Shown here: positions 37,960 to 51,800 of the stretch, one piece after another
How the letters are laid out: every line of letters starts with the position of its first letter
Position numbering within the stretch: the first letter of the stretch is position 1
NCBI GenBank assembly: GCA_037577475.1
Contig: CM075206.1
Span: 8,341,459 to 8,405,458 of the forward strand
From: Chaunax sp. Z400
Taxonomy: Eukaryota; Chordata; Actinopteri; Lophiiformes; Chaunacidae
Direction of reading: 5' to 3'
Length of the DNA: 64,000 nt
The notes under the pieces: generated by a model
What the model was told of the DNA's origin: nothing
The model's database searches: none
What the model saw: the letters and a program-made list of their open reading frames with translations, nothing else
Program-made: the position numbers and the translations under genes

Positions 37960-38110
37960 TCACTGACAAATGGACAAACACATTCCCACCTGAAGGTAAA
38001 GAGTCCTTCAACTGTGAGAAGAAGCTCCACAACTTGAAGGACTCCCATGCAAACTTAAAAGGACCACAGAACCCGGGACCTTCTTGCAGTGAGGCAACAG
38101 TGCAAACCCA
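37960..38110 (-). repeat. degraded dispersed teleost repeat, reverse orientation
   Basis: The strongest part is gaacccgggaccttcttgca followed by gtgaggcaacagtgc. Its complement reads as the start of the same repeat seen at 15441 (gcactgttgcctcac...). Further left, actcccatgcaaactt and acaaatggacaaacacattc correspond to later parts of that repeat. Confidence 0.65.
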
Positions 38111-41100
38111 TGAGTCTCAAATAGAGACTCCAAGAGAAATGTGATCTTGTGTTTTGTCAAGAATAATGAGCTATAAGAATGGAACCAATAAAACGTTTGC
38201 GCTGCAAAATGTCCGCGGCACCGTTACAGACTAACACTAATCCCAGGTTGCACATGTGTTTGAACTGCAAGCAGGAACTTCCCTTCCCTCAGCTCACCAG
38301 AGGGATGGCTGCCGTCTTTGGGTGGTCCCCTTCTCCCGCCATCTCTCCACATAGTTCCGAACACTTGTGTGACATTCCTCACAGGGGTTACCACAGGGTC
38401 TGTCCTCTCTCAAAGAGGTAGGGAAATTTTAAGAATTTTTATTGTGCTATTGTTGTTCTATGGATGACAGGGAAGCATACAAAGGGATGCAAGGATCATT
38501 AAAGGGTCATTTCACTCAAATGAAAAGAAAATATATTTTACACTTACAGCCAAAGAAATAGTTTTGGGATTTTTTATTTAACCGGCCGTAAAGATAACTT
38601 CTAATGAGAGCTTTGACAGCACCTCGATTCAGCGGAATTTGTGGAGCTCAAAGTGCTGACCAATACTTCTCTGTTACAAAAAAATATTCCTTCCATATGA
38701 ATATTATTCACTTTGGATTAACCCAAGTATTGTTTCTGGAAAGACATTGCTCAAAAGCTGAAAAAATTAAATAAAGGTTTCTGCGTGGTTAGATATGCTA
38801 GAACTACAGTATTAGGGAAAAGGAAGTTAATTCATGATTTAAAAGAGATGATCCTTCAGATGTCTTTTCACCGTCTTGTGAGATCACAACCCTTTTGTTT
38901 CTAAATATACGAGGTCAGAGTTTAGATTACTCCCACTCTACATATACTCTCAGTATAGACCTACATGCCCTGTGAATTACACAAAGAGTGAATTTCTATA
39001 TAAATTTGCAGTGGGGATAATGAGAAAGGAAATATTAATGATTAAATTACATCCAATCACATTTGTTTTTATTTCTGACATCAATAGAAAGGAACCTCTG
39101 CACACAATAAATGTCTGCTGATGTTTTATAGTGACTTCCTGACTTCTACTGATGTTTTATTAGTTCTCATATTCTTACAGAGCAGATGTAGACATTTGTC
39201 TGATTGGCAAAGATTGCGCTCAGCTTCTCATCTGATGCCAGTGACTGTAAATCCCTCAAAGAGAGCAAAAAGGATTCTTCCAAAAATTGACATAGTTAGA
39301 CCACAGATTCATAAAACTTTATGCTTCTAATATCAGATGGGAGCATTTTTTACTGTGCTCTGAACAGACTTTGTCTTTTTCCATCTGTGTGTTTAGGCAC
39401 TCGGTGCAGTGCATGAGGACAGGAGGAGCCCCGCTTGGCACAAGGGGAGGATGATTCCCGTGCAGCCTGTCGACTTCATTCCCTAATGCTCTTTCGCCTG
39501 CCCCACTGACTGAGTTTTTAATAAATGATGAGATGCGGTATAAATAAACCACAAGGCAGTGCAACTGCCAAAAGGCAGGGAGAGATACCAAGGTAACACA
39601 CAAGAGGTGATAAATAAGTCATCAAGGACTCATTTGCACAACTTGGTTTCTATCTCTGTCATTGTGGTACTACATTAGATTGGATTTGAGAGGTAGTGAG
39701 TATGTCACAACACATGCATGGATTATTTTTGAACAGAAACGGCACCACCACTTCTATGCGATTTCCAAAATACTGTATAACTAATAGGGCAAGAGCTTGA
39801 CTTTTTGCTCTTCAGCTTGTTTTTTTTTACCCAATTGACAACATAAACCATTTAGAATGGTTTTACTGATGTAATTTGTAAGCATTGAGGCGTCTTTATA
39901 TCAGTGAATTTGAAAAAAAAACACTTTATGTGATGCAGCATTAAATAGACAACATACACACAGGGTCTTACCTTATATAAAGCATAAAATAAAGGTTTTA
40001 ATTACTGATCCATTGAACAATATACCTCCATGTGGATTAACTCACACTAATTTTCCTGCACATTCTTGCACTTCAAGGTTATCATTGTATTATTGTATCA
40101 AGTAAAATATTTAAAAAAATTATATTAATGTTACTCTGCTTATCATTCTTTGGCAAAATGGATATTTGATTAAACACTATATTAACAATCATCTACGGTA
40201 AACATAGGATTTTCAATACAAAGGCATAAAATACAAGTTTGGGGTTTATCATAAGGACAGCTAATGCATAAAACAAATATTGCTGTTATTCCTACTCTTA
40301 AAAAAACAAAAAACAAAAACAAACAAAACAAACAAAACAAGGTGCTCATTTGATGTTATGCAAGAAACACTATCTGAAAAACAAAATTGACTGTAACATT
40401 CTTACAGATGCCTCATACAAGACACAGCAAACGTTAATCATTTGTATGGAATGCTGTTATAGAAAAAAGAGCTTTATCTATTACACCAAACACAGATGGA
40501 TTCTTTGCCTTGAATGCCTTAAACGTGTGCATAACCAATATTTGACAAGCCTTACTTCATCAACAGATCATTGATATACATGTCAGTATGTGGGGAAATC
40601 ATAAAAGCGCTGGTCTCTTTATCTTTAACCATCTTCAAAAAACAGAGATATTTCGCAACAGAATACCAGACTATATTCCAGCTCTGTCACTACAGCTTTT
40701 GCCCCAGTTATGGTCTGCAGATAAAGACAACCTTGTCCTAGATTCCTCTTGAGCTCAAGCTGGTACAGAGGGAACTTTTAAACTAGGTGAATTCATTCTT
40801 GGTCGACTCTTTTCAGCAGGAAAAATTCACCAAACAACATAATGCTGAAAATGTCACACTAACTACTGACTTTATATTGAATAAAATAGATTAAAGGAGC
40901 AACTCATAAAATATGGCCAGGATTTGAAGTTAGCTGGAAACATGGATGCACATCACCCGAGTAACAACGAGTTAGTTAGCCATGGAGCTAGTGGCCCCAT
41001 AGCTGACTGGAGTCAGCCTGGAAGCAGCCTCTGCAGGAAATAGGGCTCAGCTCAGCTGCCTCCCAGTGAAAATGGCTGAACATCAGAACAGCGGAGACAG

Positions 41101-41327
41101 ACAGGCAGATGCCAGTTTGATAACATGGATTACAGTACGGAGCAGATTTACACTGGAATGAGATGACACAGCAGGCTGGGACAGGACAAATGTGAAGCAG
41201 TAGAGGAGTTAGAGAGAGTCGGGCATCAGTAGTGGGACACAATGGCATCTTCTATTTATCTATTATTCATTACTTTGTTATATTGTTCTACTTTTATTTA
41301 GTCATCATATTCATTCTCTCTTGTATA

Positions 41328-41375
<48 letters not shown>

Positions 41376-42799
41376 TAGAGATGGTATATCTAATTTGGTG
41401 AATTGAGGATTTATTTCAACCAAACCAGAGGTAATTGTTAATGTCTCATTTGAATCTCATGACAAAAATGAACGAGGCATTTAAGCTTGTTTTAGTGCAT
41501 TTATAGAAAGCAACTGTCTGTTTTGTTTTTACCAAACACTAAGAGAACTTATGAAATTGCTGCAAATCCGATATTTTATTAGTTCCGTTTATTCATTTAT
41601 GATAACGAATTGCTATTTAACCAGCTCTCTCCAATAAAAAAAAAGAACAAGGTAAATTTGAGAAGAATTTTTTTTTTACGAGATTGGGTGCCTCGATTGG
41701 AAAAAGGTAGACAAAGCCAAAGGCAGAGATGAATCGAGATGGAGTTAGGACAGGTTGAAAGGTTGTAAATTACATGGTATATCTGGATCCAGCTTTAGTC
41801 AATGGAGTTGCAGTGATGAAAAGAATGATGAAAGGCAGGGGTGAAAAGCTGAAATGAGGTGGGGGGCTATTTAAAACGTCCTCCGTTTCATCAAAGTGAT
41901 TATTGGAGGTACTTAGCGGCTTTCATATTAAAATGATTAAGGTCTCTTTGAAATACTATGAGCTGGCGTTGCTGTAGTCGGTGGGAGGCCTTGAATAAAA
42001 GGTTCTTGTGGTAAGAGTAGAATGAGGCTTAAATACCTCACAGGAAAATCACCTTATAAAATGGACAAACTCATATAAATGTTTGTAAAGATTCTGTTAA
42101 GATTCTCTTAAACAGGTAATATCAGACACCAAATGTATTATTTACATTAGAAATAGTTGTGGCCCAGATAAAAGAATGATATAAATCATTAAAATGTCCT
42201 TTTTACAGGGTGGAATACTGACACAATATTTGCTTCTCTGATGTTGAATTTGTTTTTGAGTCTAGAATATCCTAAATCACTCTGGATCATTATTGAACCA
42301 CAACACTGCAATTGGTCTCCCTCCAGTCTACTCTGTGGTTAGGTTGAATAGATTTAAACAGTAATTTGTCAGGCCATAGTATTCACAGCTTATATTTTCT
42401 GATCCAATTCCAGCAGTTCTTGCCCCAGATCAACCTTGTATTTCTATTCTCAAGTTTTAAGAATAGCTTTTGTGAAGCAGCACCCATGTTAATCCCATCT
42501 TTTTAAAAGCATCATTGTGCACTTGACTCTGACGAGGTTCCCATTTAAATTGGCACTGATTTTGCAAGCATACAATTTATTTTTACCTCTTACTGGTGAT
42601 TTCTTATATTCTTATTTAACACCATTGTCATTCTTGTTGAAACATTGTACAGCCTTTAATCCTTTTTTTTTTTTTTTGTAAAGCCTTCATAAAAACTTTA
42701 ATGTATTTGTAACGAGGGCTCTCTATAAAAGCATGAAAGACCATTCAAAAATAGAGCCTAACTGGGTGGAAATCTGCCTCAGCCATTCTCTTTATGATT
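38111..42799. other. intergenic DNA
   Basis: No gene recognised. It contains an A/C-rich simple stretch (40300-40340) and an (ATT)n microsatellite (41327-41376). Confidence 0.6.
41327..41376 (+). repeat. (ATT)n microsatellite
   Basis: About sixteen ATT units. Confidence 0.95.
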
Positions 42800-42814
42800 A
42801 GAGACAGATTAACA

Positions 42815-43562
42815 TTTTGGAAAATATACTCAATACTTCAAAAACATTTTATGGAATGCAAAAAATGATTACATGTTCTAATAAATCCCGTGAGACCCGA
42901 TGTAAAATCATTGACTGATTACATGTAACTCTGGTTCTCAGATCCAAATATGACTCCACAAGCTCTCCATTATGTATTAAATGTAAAATCAAAGGGACTT
43001 ACAGTCATCTCATGTGGTCAGTCCAGAGTGAGATTAAAAAACATTTTGGAATTGATGTTCCTCTAAATCCCTTTAATTTCATTCGGGGATTGGATTCTAA
43101 TTATGAAGTTAGGTAGACCTATAGGTATATTCTTAGAATCTCTTTTTATATTGCACGTTTAACAATTCTCCAAAGGTGGTTGGATGAGGAACCGCCTGAT
43201 ATATTAGGGTGGTATGAAAAACCTCTGTCCATATTACCACTGGAAAGACTCTCATATGTGTTAAGAGGTTCCCTCGAGGATTTTATGAGAGATTGGTCCC
43301 CAATGGAGTCGTATTTGAATCAGGAATGGTCTAAAGTTATGAGAATGGGTGCATCAAATATTACAGAAGTACTAAAGCACACCTAATCGATTCAACTGCT
43401 TGCAATTACTGCTTTATTATTATTATCATTATTATTGTTATTTTCATTTTAATTGATATGTTTTAATTTTTTGTAATGTTTGTGTTTGTTTACAAATATT
43501 TTACTTTGATTGTGCTTTGTGTCGCCTGGTCTGAAATAAAAATATTGAAAAATAAAGAAAAA
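42815..43562 (+). mobile_element. 5'-truncated L1/Tx1-like LINE insertion with target-site duplication
   Basis: Only the 3' end of ORF2 is present. It ends in an A-rich tail (aataaaaatattgaaaaataaagaaaaaag) and is bounded by AGAGACAGATTAACA (42800-42814) and AGAAACAGATTAACA (43563-43577), a 14/15 match that reads as the target duplication. The near-identity suggests moderate age; the coding part is broken by stops. L1-group elements commonly insert as 5'-truncated copies by target-primed reverse transcription. Confidence 0.75.
42880..43386 (+). pseudogene. C-terminal fragment of LINE ORF2 (reverse transcriptase protein), inactivated
   Basis: One frame can be followed from about 42890 to the natural stop at 43384-43386. 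It shows SSPLCIKCK and GTYSHLMWS, the Cys-X2-Cys...His pattern near the end of L1-type ORF2, then QRWLDEEPPDILGWYEKP, LSILPLERLSYVLRGS and FMRDWSPMESYL, which match the usual ORF2 tail. In-frame TGA (about 42918) and TAG (about 43112) codons interrupt it. All endonuclease and catalytic reverse-transcriptase parts are missing, so it cannot mobilise itself. Confidence 0.75.
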
Positions 43563-45284
43563 AGAAACAGATTAACAATACTGCTATGGCAACAAGTATT
43601 GTAAAGCTTGTCCTTTACAACAGATGGTCAGTGCAGACAGGTGAGGACTGTCCTTGCCTGCTCTCTTCACATCCTCTGGGAACACAGAGCTCAAATGCTC
43701 TGACTGGAACATACAGTAAGAACCTGTTCTGTATCTCCCAGGGCTGCAACCCAACACCGGCCCCAATAAAAAGACATAACTTGTTTCCCCGTCACTATCA
43801 GACCTTTGAGGACAGATTGTACATATTACCGAACACAGCAGTCTGCTATACCTAATAAATTGTTAGACTGACTTTGTAAATGCAACAGAGGGGCAAATAT
43901 TGATCAATTGATTAGCGTCTGAATGTGACTTTGCACAGATGAACGTTAATGGCAGTGAACAGATGCCTGGAGAGGCGCTGGCTGCAAAAATAACAGCTCT
44001 CCATTTTTGTCAGCATTAAGGGCTTTTGTCAAAACAAACAAAAAATCACTGACTTCAGTGATCAGGAGAGGGGTCTTGACCTCTGCAGGAGCAAATTCAG
44101 TTCGGATGTGAGATTTCTTTGCACGCATTGCAAAAAGGTCAACCTGTTCCCCAGAAAAGTTGTTAAAAGATCACATCCGCTCTACAAAACATGACAGAAT
44201 GTTCTCACTGCAAAAGCTTTATGGAGACAACTAGGAACAGGGAGTAGGTTAATATTTAGATACAGCCTGGTGGAAAGTAAAAGCATTGTGGTTGGATGTG
44301 AGGTAGGCGTGTACAAAACGGTCTATAATTCAACAGCCTGAAGCCAACTGCCAACTCATGCAGGGAGGCGGTTGAAAGGCTTAAAACTTTTCAGTTTGCC
44401 ACTGCCATTTATTCATTTATATTTAGAATCATGCATTTTTACTCAATTGGTCATTGTTTGGTGTGATTTTAATACATTTTACACAATTAAAATCCTATTC
44501 TTGTGTCTTTTTAGACGGCTTTGTGTTCCTTACATCTTGTCTTTCTGACCTTTTATGATGATGTAAAGCATTTTACATTACTTTTTGACCATAGTCTTAA
44601 ATTATACACTAACTATAACATACCCAACTTGAAAAATTGCTACATAACTTAATAGAAAAACATTTTACACTTTACTCATATAAAACACAAAGTTGTTGTT
44701 GCAAAGATAACCCGGGTCACCGGATCACTTCAGTTTCTCTCAGTAAAACTACCAACAACAGAGGACAATTCATCCTTTCAATAGTCTATAATGGAGTCAT
44801 GAAAGCAGACAGAAATGGTGCCAGGCTGCCAGCCTGACTGGATTATCAGTCAGCCTTCATCGTCCTGGGAGATGTAATGCCCGGTGGCAAAATTGCACAG
44901 TGAAAAGATTTTTAAAGGGAACCAGTCCAAAGACCCAAAGTGTCATTGTCCCATGGCCGTACATAGTGCAATGAGATTTGTAATAATCCATTAGCAAAAA
45001 AAAAAAGAAAAGAAAAATTTATCGGCAATTTAAAGTTTTCATCCAGTAACTTTACACTAAAACTAATCTAAAGATGTCTTTTCATAATACCACCACCAAA
45101 CATTCCCATGAACCTAACCAGCAGCCACGTACACATACAGTACACATATATGGGGGATATGATGTCGCTAACAGGGAGGCAACACATTTGTCACCCAGTT
45201 GTCAAATCACTGGAATCTGGACTGTTGCAGCTCCAGGGGCAATACACAGTATGTCATAAAGCTCAAACCAGAGCCTGTCCTTAC

Positions 45285-45408
<124 letters not shown>

Positions 45409-47103
45409 CTCTTTCTTTCTCCCAGGGGAGACAGAGAGACAGTCAATCAATCCTAACAACTAGGGCATCTTATCCTCAGCTCACCCTCTCTAGTTGGATG
45501 CTTGCTCATCTGGCTTAGTTGGGGAGGGATCCAGTCCTCAAATCACTGCCTGAAGGTAACACAAAGAAAGAGAGAGAGAAAGGAGATGTTTTCTCAACCT
45601 TTGATACAGCTAAGAGCTACTAAACAGTTTCTGTCACTTCATCCTTGAACAAGTTCTCTAATTTCAGTACTCAAACAATTCATTATTAAATGTCTGCATC
45701 TTTTCTCCTGTATTTAATAATAGTTTGACAACAAAGTTGTCAGATATTGTTGATGAATTAGCAAAGATTTATAATTATCTCATAGTCGATGACAACATAT
45801 GAAGAAACAGAAGAAGAAGAAGACAACGCAACCCTTAATATACGCCTATAACCCCTAATGTGAATCATGCTGCTCTGCTCCTCAGGCTCATCAATAAATC
45901 AGACTTTTAGAATTTCAAGAAGGGTCTGAGACAGAAATGAATTTCCAACTAAAATGGAATCATTTGTGCTTCTGTCAGAAATCAATTCATTTTCAGCTTT
46001 CAGCGGAAAAACAGAAAACGAAACGAGGGAAGAAAAAAAAAGAGTCTCTTAACATCTCATCTCTGCTGCTTTTCCACAGAGAGCCTCGGCATTGTCTAGA
46101 GGCGGTGCAGAGATCTTGTACCGAGGCTTATTAATTCACTACTCTTATCTCCCCGAGCTGGCTATCATTACAGCCCTATATATAGTGCAGCGCAGGGAAT
46201 AGTGAGGGATGCACACACGCATTAACATTAATGACTTTAGGCTCTGCTCATGAGTCGTATGTGCTCACAGACATACTCAAACATGCAACTGTGAAGAAAA
46301 AAAAAAATCAAGTAAGTGTGCTCACACCCCGTGAAACAAACACCCCTTTGTTTACAAACAAAAGGAAGGCTGGTTTCCTTTTCACTGCTGCATCAACGCT
46401 CTGTCTCTGGTTTCACCACTGATCGTGCATCAGGTTTGGCTGCAGCCAAGAAGAGTCTAATCCGGGATTTTTAGTAGGCTGGTCGAGTGCAAGCTCCTAC
46501 TGAGTTTGCTAATGAACAATCATCAGTGCCTCCCACAGTGGCTGCTGCAAAGGACCAGTGCACGGCTGTGTTGTGAAAGCAGGGTTACACTATGTTCCTT
46601 AGTAATTCTATCCCGATCTCAGCAGGAGTCTACACACATCATTACATTTTCCACATTCTGTTAATCGGGATCTAATGTCCAATATTGCAACTGCACGCTC
46701 CGAGTTTTGTGCTTAGGTCTTAGCACATTTTTCTTAACAGAATCCTGCAGGATGCATTAGAAGGAGAACCAGTGTCGAGGCTACTTTAAGTCCTTCCTCC
46801 CCTGCAGCACCCCCAGCTGCCCCTCCTCAGGCCCCATCCTGGGTGGCTCACTAGTGGGGTAGCAGATGGCGCTTGCAGGGGGGGAGGGATTCACACATAC
46901 TCCTGTCCTCCTGCATGAGCCTTGGGGGTGTTTGCAGCTTGGTAGGGGCAATCCAGTGGGCTTCCACCCAGAAGCAGCAGAATGTGACCTCACTCACTCT
47001 CTTGCACTGCCCTTCGGCCTCACAGTCAGCCACGCAGAAACCAAAGACATGGCCAAAGCCATTCTCCTCTGCAAACACTCTCACACTCACATGCATGCAA
47101 ACA

Positions 47104-47130
47104 CCCCCCCCCCCCCCCCCCCCCCCCCCC
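47104..47130 (+). repeat. poly-C tract, 27 nt
   Basis: Uninterrupted run of 27 C, equivalent to poly-G on the other strand, with a second short C run at 47185-47193. Confidence 0.9.
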
Positions 47131-47779
47131 TGCAGGCACACACACACACAAGCGCTGCCATGGATGGGTCAATTCCAAGCTATCCCCCCCCCCATCCAGG
47201 ATCCATTAAATGTCTTGTGCATGCATGTTGTTCGCACGTTACATTAACTGACGGCGAGATGAATGATTTATTCGGGGGGCTTTTCAATTGTCAGAGATGG
47301 ATGGCATCAATAGGGGTTTTGTCCTTGCTGATGAATCAGGCGATTTGCCACTTTAAACAAATCTATCCTCATTCTGGTATACAAGCACACAGTCAGGGAG
47401 GACTCCAGGGACCTCATCTGTTTAGAAATTGGTCTAGAAATGAAGGAGAAACAGGTGAGGAGGAAACAGAAACGAGGAGCATATTGCAGTGTATATACCC
47501 TAAGTCTCACGCTGCTCCCCTTCAGTCTCTTTGATATCTTTATGCAAATATGAGCTGACTGATTTGGGAGTATGGAGAGGATTAATAGCTTTCTCTTTGG
47601 ACTTGGTTAAGCGCAGTAGCAGAGGATTGTGGGTCAGAGCGCTGAGACCCTTGGGCACAGCGGGCATCAGCTGCCAGTCTCCAGGTATGAAGGATCGGGT
47701 GAGAGAAGTGAGAGGTCTCGCACCTGGACACAAACCACTCAATACTGTAATATTTATGTGTATTGATATTTACTGAAAA

Positions 47780-48120
47780 ACATGTTTACAATCCAAATTC
47801 ATTTACCCATTAATTATTTATTTATTCTCTTATCTTATGGTCTCATATAGCATCTCTTGGGCATATGTGTCCCCCTGTGGAATTAGCTTTTAAATGAGCC
47901 TGAGAGCATGATATGCATTTGAATATGCACCCATTTAGATTATTTAGCCGTGGGAATACTAAAATAACACACAATGGTTAACAATTAATGAGGAGATAAA
48001 GCACCAATTAATCAAAATGAATGAAAATGGCGTATCAATTGAGGAGTAATATGATTTACGCATGCAGGTTTTGATTAAATCTGCATTATTGTACAGCGAG
48101 CCCACCGCATATTAGACAGT
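47780..48120. promoter_or_regulatory. candidate conserved non-coding element (homeodomain/POU motif cluster)
   Basis: Non-repetitive, AT-rich block with cccattaattattt, gatatgcatttgaatatgca (two octamer-like halves in opposed orientation), acaattaatgagg, accaattaatcaa, tatcaattgagg and ttttgattaaatctgc. The density of TAATTA/ATTAAT and ATGCAT cores within 300 bp is the strongest enhancer-like texture in the desert. Conservation is not testable here. Confidence 0.3.
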
Positions 48121-48737
48121 GGGATGTTGCAGTGGGGAAAGAGGTGCTGTGAAAGAGGCACAATAGGCTGAGCTTGTGTTTTCCTGGAGGCATACTGCAT
48201 GTTCTTGTGTCAGCCTCACTCACTGCCGGCAATGACCAAATACATCATGACATGTGGACAACAAAGAGCTACAAGCATGCCTGCCTCAGTGTGCACACGC
48301 ACACGCCACACTGCGTCTTAGAAGGCAGCGTACAGTGCACTATCTCCCCAGAACACAAGCCTATCCCCATGCACAGGGAGCATTACATGTCACACAACGG
48401 AGTGAAATCTTTAAGCACCGTATCCAAATTAAAAAGTCCTGTCAAATAGCTCTGCTCGACATGAAATACAGTAGAGTGGTTGATGGTGCCAGAGCGAAAC
48501 TAGTCAGCGCAGGGAATTTTCCAGATAAAGCTTTCTGGTAGAAAATTGGGAGAGTCCAGTCATCAGTATGTTCCAGGCAATTCTTTAAATTAGCACAAGA
48601 TTAGGGAGTGCATGGTGATTAAGCTCATTTGAAGTATTGAGGATCCGTCTGGGCATTGGCAACAGCCACACTTTAATTAATCTGGTAATGGATGAGAAAA
48701 ATAAGCACTCTTATGCACATATCAGCATTTTGCTGAA

Positions 48738-48814
48738 CAGGAGGAAGTGGAGGAGATGGAGGGGGTGCAGTGTGTGGTGGTGGTGGGGGAGGAGGTGGTG
48801 GCGGCGGTGGGGGG
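48738..48814 (+). repeat. G-rich GGT/GGA tract
   Basis: Runs of ggagg, ggtggtggtggggg, ggaggtggtggcggcggtgg and gggg; potential G-quadruplex former. It produces the polyproline ORF on the minus strand. Confidence 0.8.
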
Positions 48815-51800
48815 CAGACAGAGAATGAAATGGAGCATGTTGCCTGCAGAGAAATTAGCACAGAGTGTAGCCTGATGAATGCACCATTGTATCTACGTTA
48901 TAATAGAAAAAAGAAGATTGTATGAATTTGATTATTTATTTTTTTGCTTTTCATCACTTCCTCGCCCTTGTCTGGGAGATTTCCTTGGGAACAAGGGATG
49001 TGAGAGGATTTCAGATCGTGCACAGAAAGGCTGTAGTGCTACATTAACAGTGACTACTGTCCAGTATGTGAAACAGCAGTGAGGGTATAACTGTTTTTTA
49101 CTCTGCTCTCTTCACTATGAATGTCCTGAGTCACAGACACTGTGACTGACCCACACATGACAGACTTGGACTGAATATTTAACCCTCTTCCACCAGTGTG
49201 AAGGAGTGAAGCTATGATCTGCACTCGCTAGCTGAGTCACGTATTTTATACGACTTGACACAATGGCTGTGTGTGTATCACCATAGCAAAATAACATTCT
49301 CTCACGTGGTCCCTGAACCAAACTGGTGCTTCTTAAATAATTGAACACAGGGAAATGAGCCCTGGAAGAGGTTAAGAGAGGCTGAGTTGCACAGGCGCTC
49401 TTGCTTGGTGGTCGCGTATCTGCCAGCAGGAAGGTTTCTCACCCAGTACTGTCCCAGGAGTGGACTTCTTCGCCTAATTAGGCTTATGCCCCTTTAACAT
49501 TTAATAACGGCCGGCTGGATCTGCAGTTGGACACTTAATCCCAGTCGATGCTGAGGGATTCAGCAAAGATTATCAGGATTATGAAACAAAAGAGTGTCCC
49601 TTCCTGTTTGAAATTCCCCACAATAATTTATTAATGTATTATCTATTTGAAAAAAGTTTAGATTCTCTTCTCCCATGACGCCATCAGCTGACACACAATT
49701 ACAAACATCTTTTTGAGTTTTCCTTGGTCATATGGGAGGAGCCGGTTTTTCTCAAACATACTCCAAAGAGCAGATGCAAGCTCTGCATCATGCAGTCGGA
49801 CAAATTTGTGATCGTTCTAATACACTTAAGCTGAGGATAGAATTATAGACAGTAAATGAGGGATCTTCTGAAAGCCTCTACTAAAAAGCCAAATCACATA
49901 TGGGAGAATTCAGTGGACCATCTGGTGGCTGATTGTTATCTTGGACAGCTCTCACCATACCTGAACATCGGCAAACTGAAGGCATTCCCCCGGCTGCACA
50001 ATTTCAAAATAAACCCTCTCCAAAATAGAATCGTCAGAATGTCAGACAAATGTAAACCTCAAAGGACCAATAGATATACTGTATGCGAAAAACACTTTTT
50101 GTGTTAAATATAGAAAATCAGCACCTCAAACAAATCAAAGGTGGCAGTTATTATGTGCGGCAAGATCTTTTGAATAGACCCTCAGCTCAGTATACATTAA
50201 GACATGCCCTTGTCTATTCACCACCTCTGACATCTCCCCACTGGACATGCAGCCCTTGTCTGCTTTGCTCCGAACCAACTTCACAGCATGAAAAAACAGA
50301 TAATGCGAGTGTGGCCTACTTATTTTCCCTTGACTTTCCCTGTGTGCGTAATAAGTAGTGATGGCATGTCCTCTTAAGGGAATGCAACTCTGTGAGGAGG
50401 CCCTGCAGAGGAAATGTCAGTGTGAGATGGGACATGAGGACTCTCATCAGAGAAGCTCCCCTGCTCCCAAATCACATCACAATGATAATTAGAGGTAGAC
50501 GATATGACGAATGTGCAATAGTGTTTATACCAAGAGTTTTGCCTTTATTATATTTAGTTGTATTAAGCCAATTGTTGCAAATCAAAAGACTTAGTAAAGA
50601 CAGATTTAGGTTATGGCAGGTTATGTCATACACTAAAGTGACACAGTATTCTTCTTAAGAATGAAAAGCTAAAGAAAATAAATATCTATAGATTGTATGC
50701 AATCGTTGGGCTGTCAAAATGAGCAGTTACTCTTAAAGCCACCTATAAGCGCATACAATAGAAAGTGAGTCAGGTCTGATCTACTTTATGGGTCATCTCA
50801 GTGAATAACCTGTGTTAAGTCAATCAAACGGCTCAGGAGTGGACAGCTACTCTCGACACACAGGATTAGGCCTAGTGACCCACACTGCCTGGGCCACTTA
50901 TTTAAACCCACCATAACAAGCCTGTTGTGTAAAAACACCTTATAACCAACTGCTGTGAATGAGGTTTCCTGTACATCTGAGGCCTTGTAATGTATGACCC
51001 TGAAATAGAAGCAGGCTTTTGATCTTGCGAAGGAGATGCATGTCTTATCGGGTACATTTAGCAGCTCTTGATGTCATCCCCCTCCTGCTGGCACCAAGGC
51101 GTCTTCATCTTCATCTCAATCCGCAGGTGAATGCTGCTTTAATCAGCCAACCATATGTCCATAAAGGTTTCCTCTCTCCCCCTCACAGATTGTCATATGG
51201 TTTGATAAATCATATCCCTTGTATAAAAAAAATAAATAAATGCAAATGCTGATTAAAAACTGCCGTCCAGCCAGATAAAGGCTTCCAGCTCATATGACCG
51301 TCTCACTGAATTTCTGTCCATATTAAAGGAAAGAAATCAGGAGTTCCTGTCAGCCTTTCCGATTTTCCAGAAATCTGTGGCCCTTGTCCTCCAACATGGT
51401 CCACCTGTGAAGCCGGGTTAGTCACAGAAGCTTCATGCGGCTCCCTCAATCCCCCTCAATCTCTTTGAGGGTCACAGATGCTGCTAATCGAGAGCAACAG
51501 AAAATCACTTATTGCACCAGATCTCGGTCAAATCACACATACTTTCCAAACAGACGCCGGTCACACGCGGATATTTTAAAATTTATTTCACTTGAAACAA
51601 ACAAATATCCCCTGCTGGGTAACCAGGCATTGAATTTAGGTCATGACCGTTTACCTCGCTATCTTGTGATTTTATACCGCAGCCAGCAAATAAACTGTAG
51701 CGTCGCCTTAATGCAGCTAAAGCCCCAACGAAACCAGCCACCATGCAAGAAGAGTTCATCCCATTTCAGCAGCTGATGAACATCTGTTCAGCATTAGTGG

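Noticed and set aside
46851..47147. Minus-strand frame with FAEENGFGHVFGF-like protein texture
   Set aside because: Looked briefly like a domain, but there are no matching splice sites, no recognised motif, and it ends in the poly-G run.
46866..47534. 222-codon ORF, the longest in the window
   Set aside because: It crosses a 27-nt C run whose length is unreliable, has polyproline and low-complexity content, and resembles no family I know.
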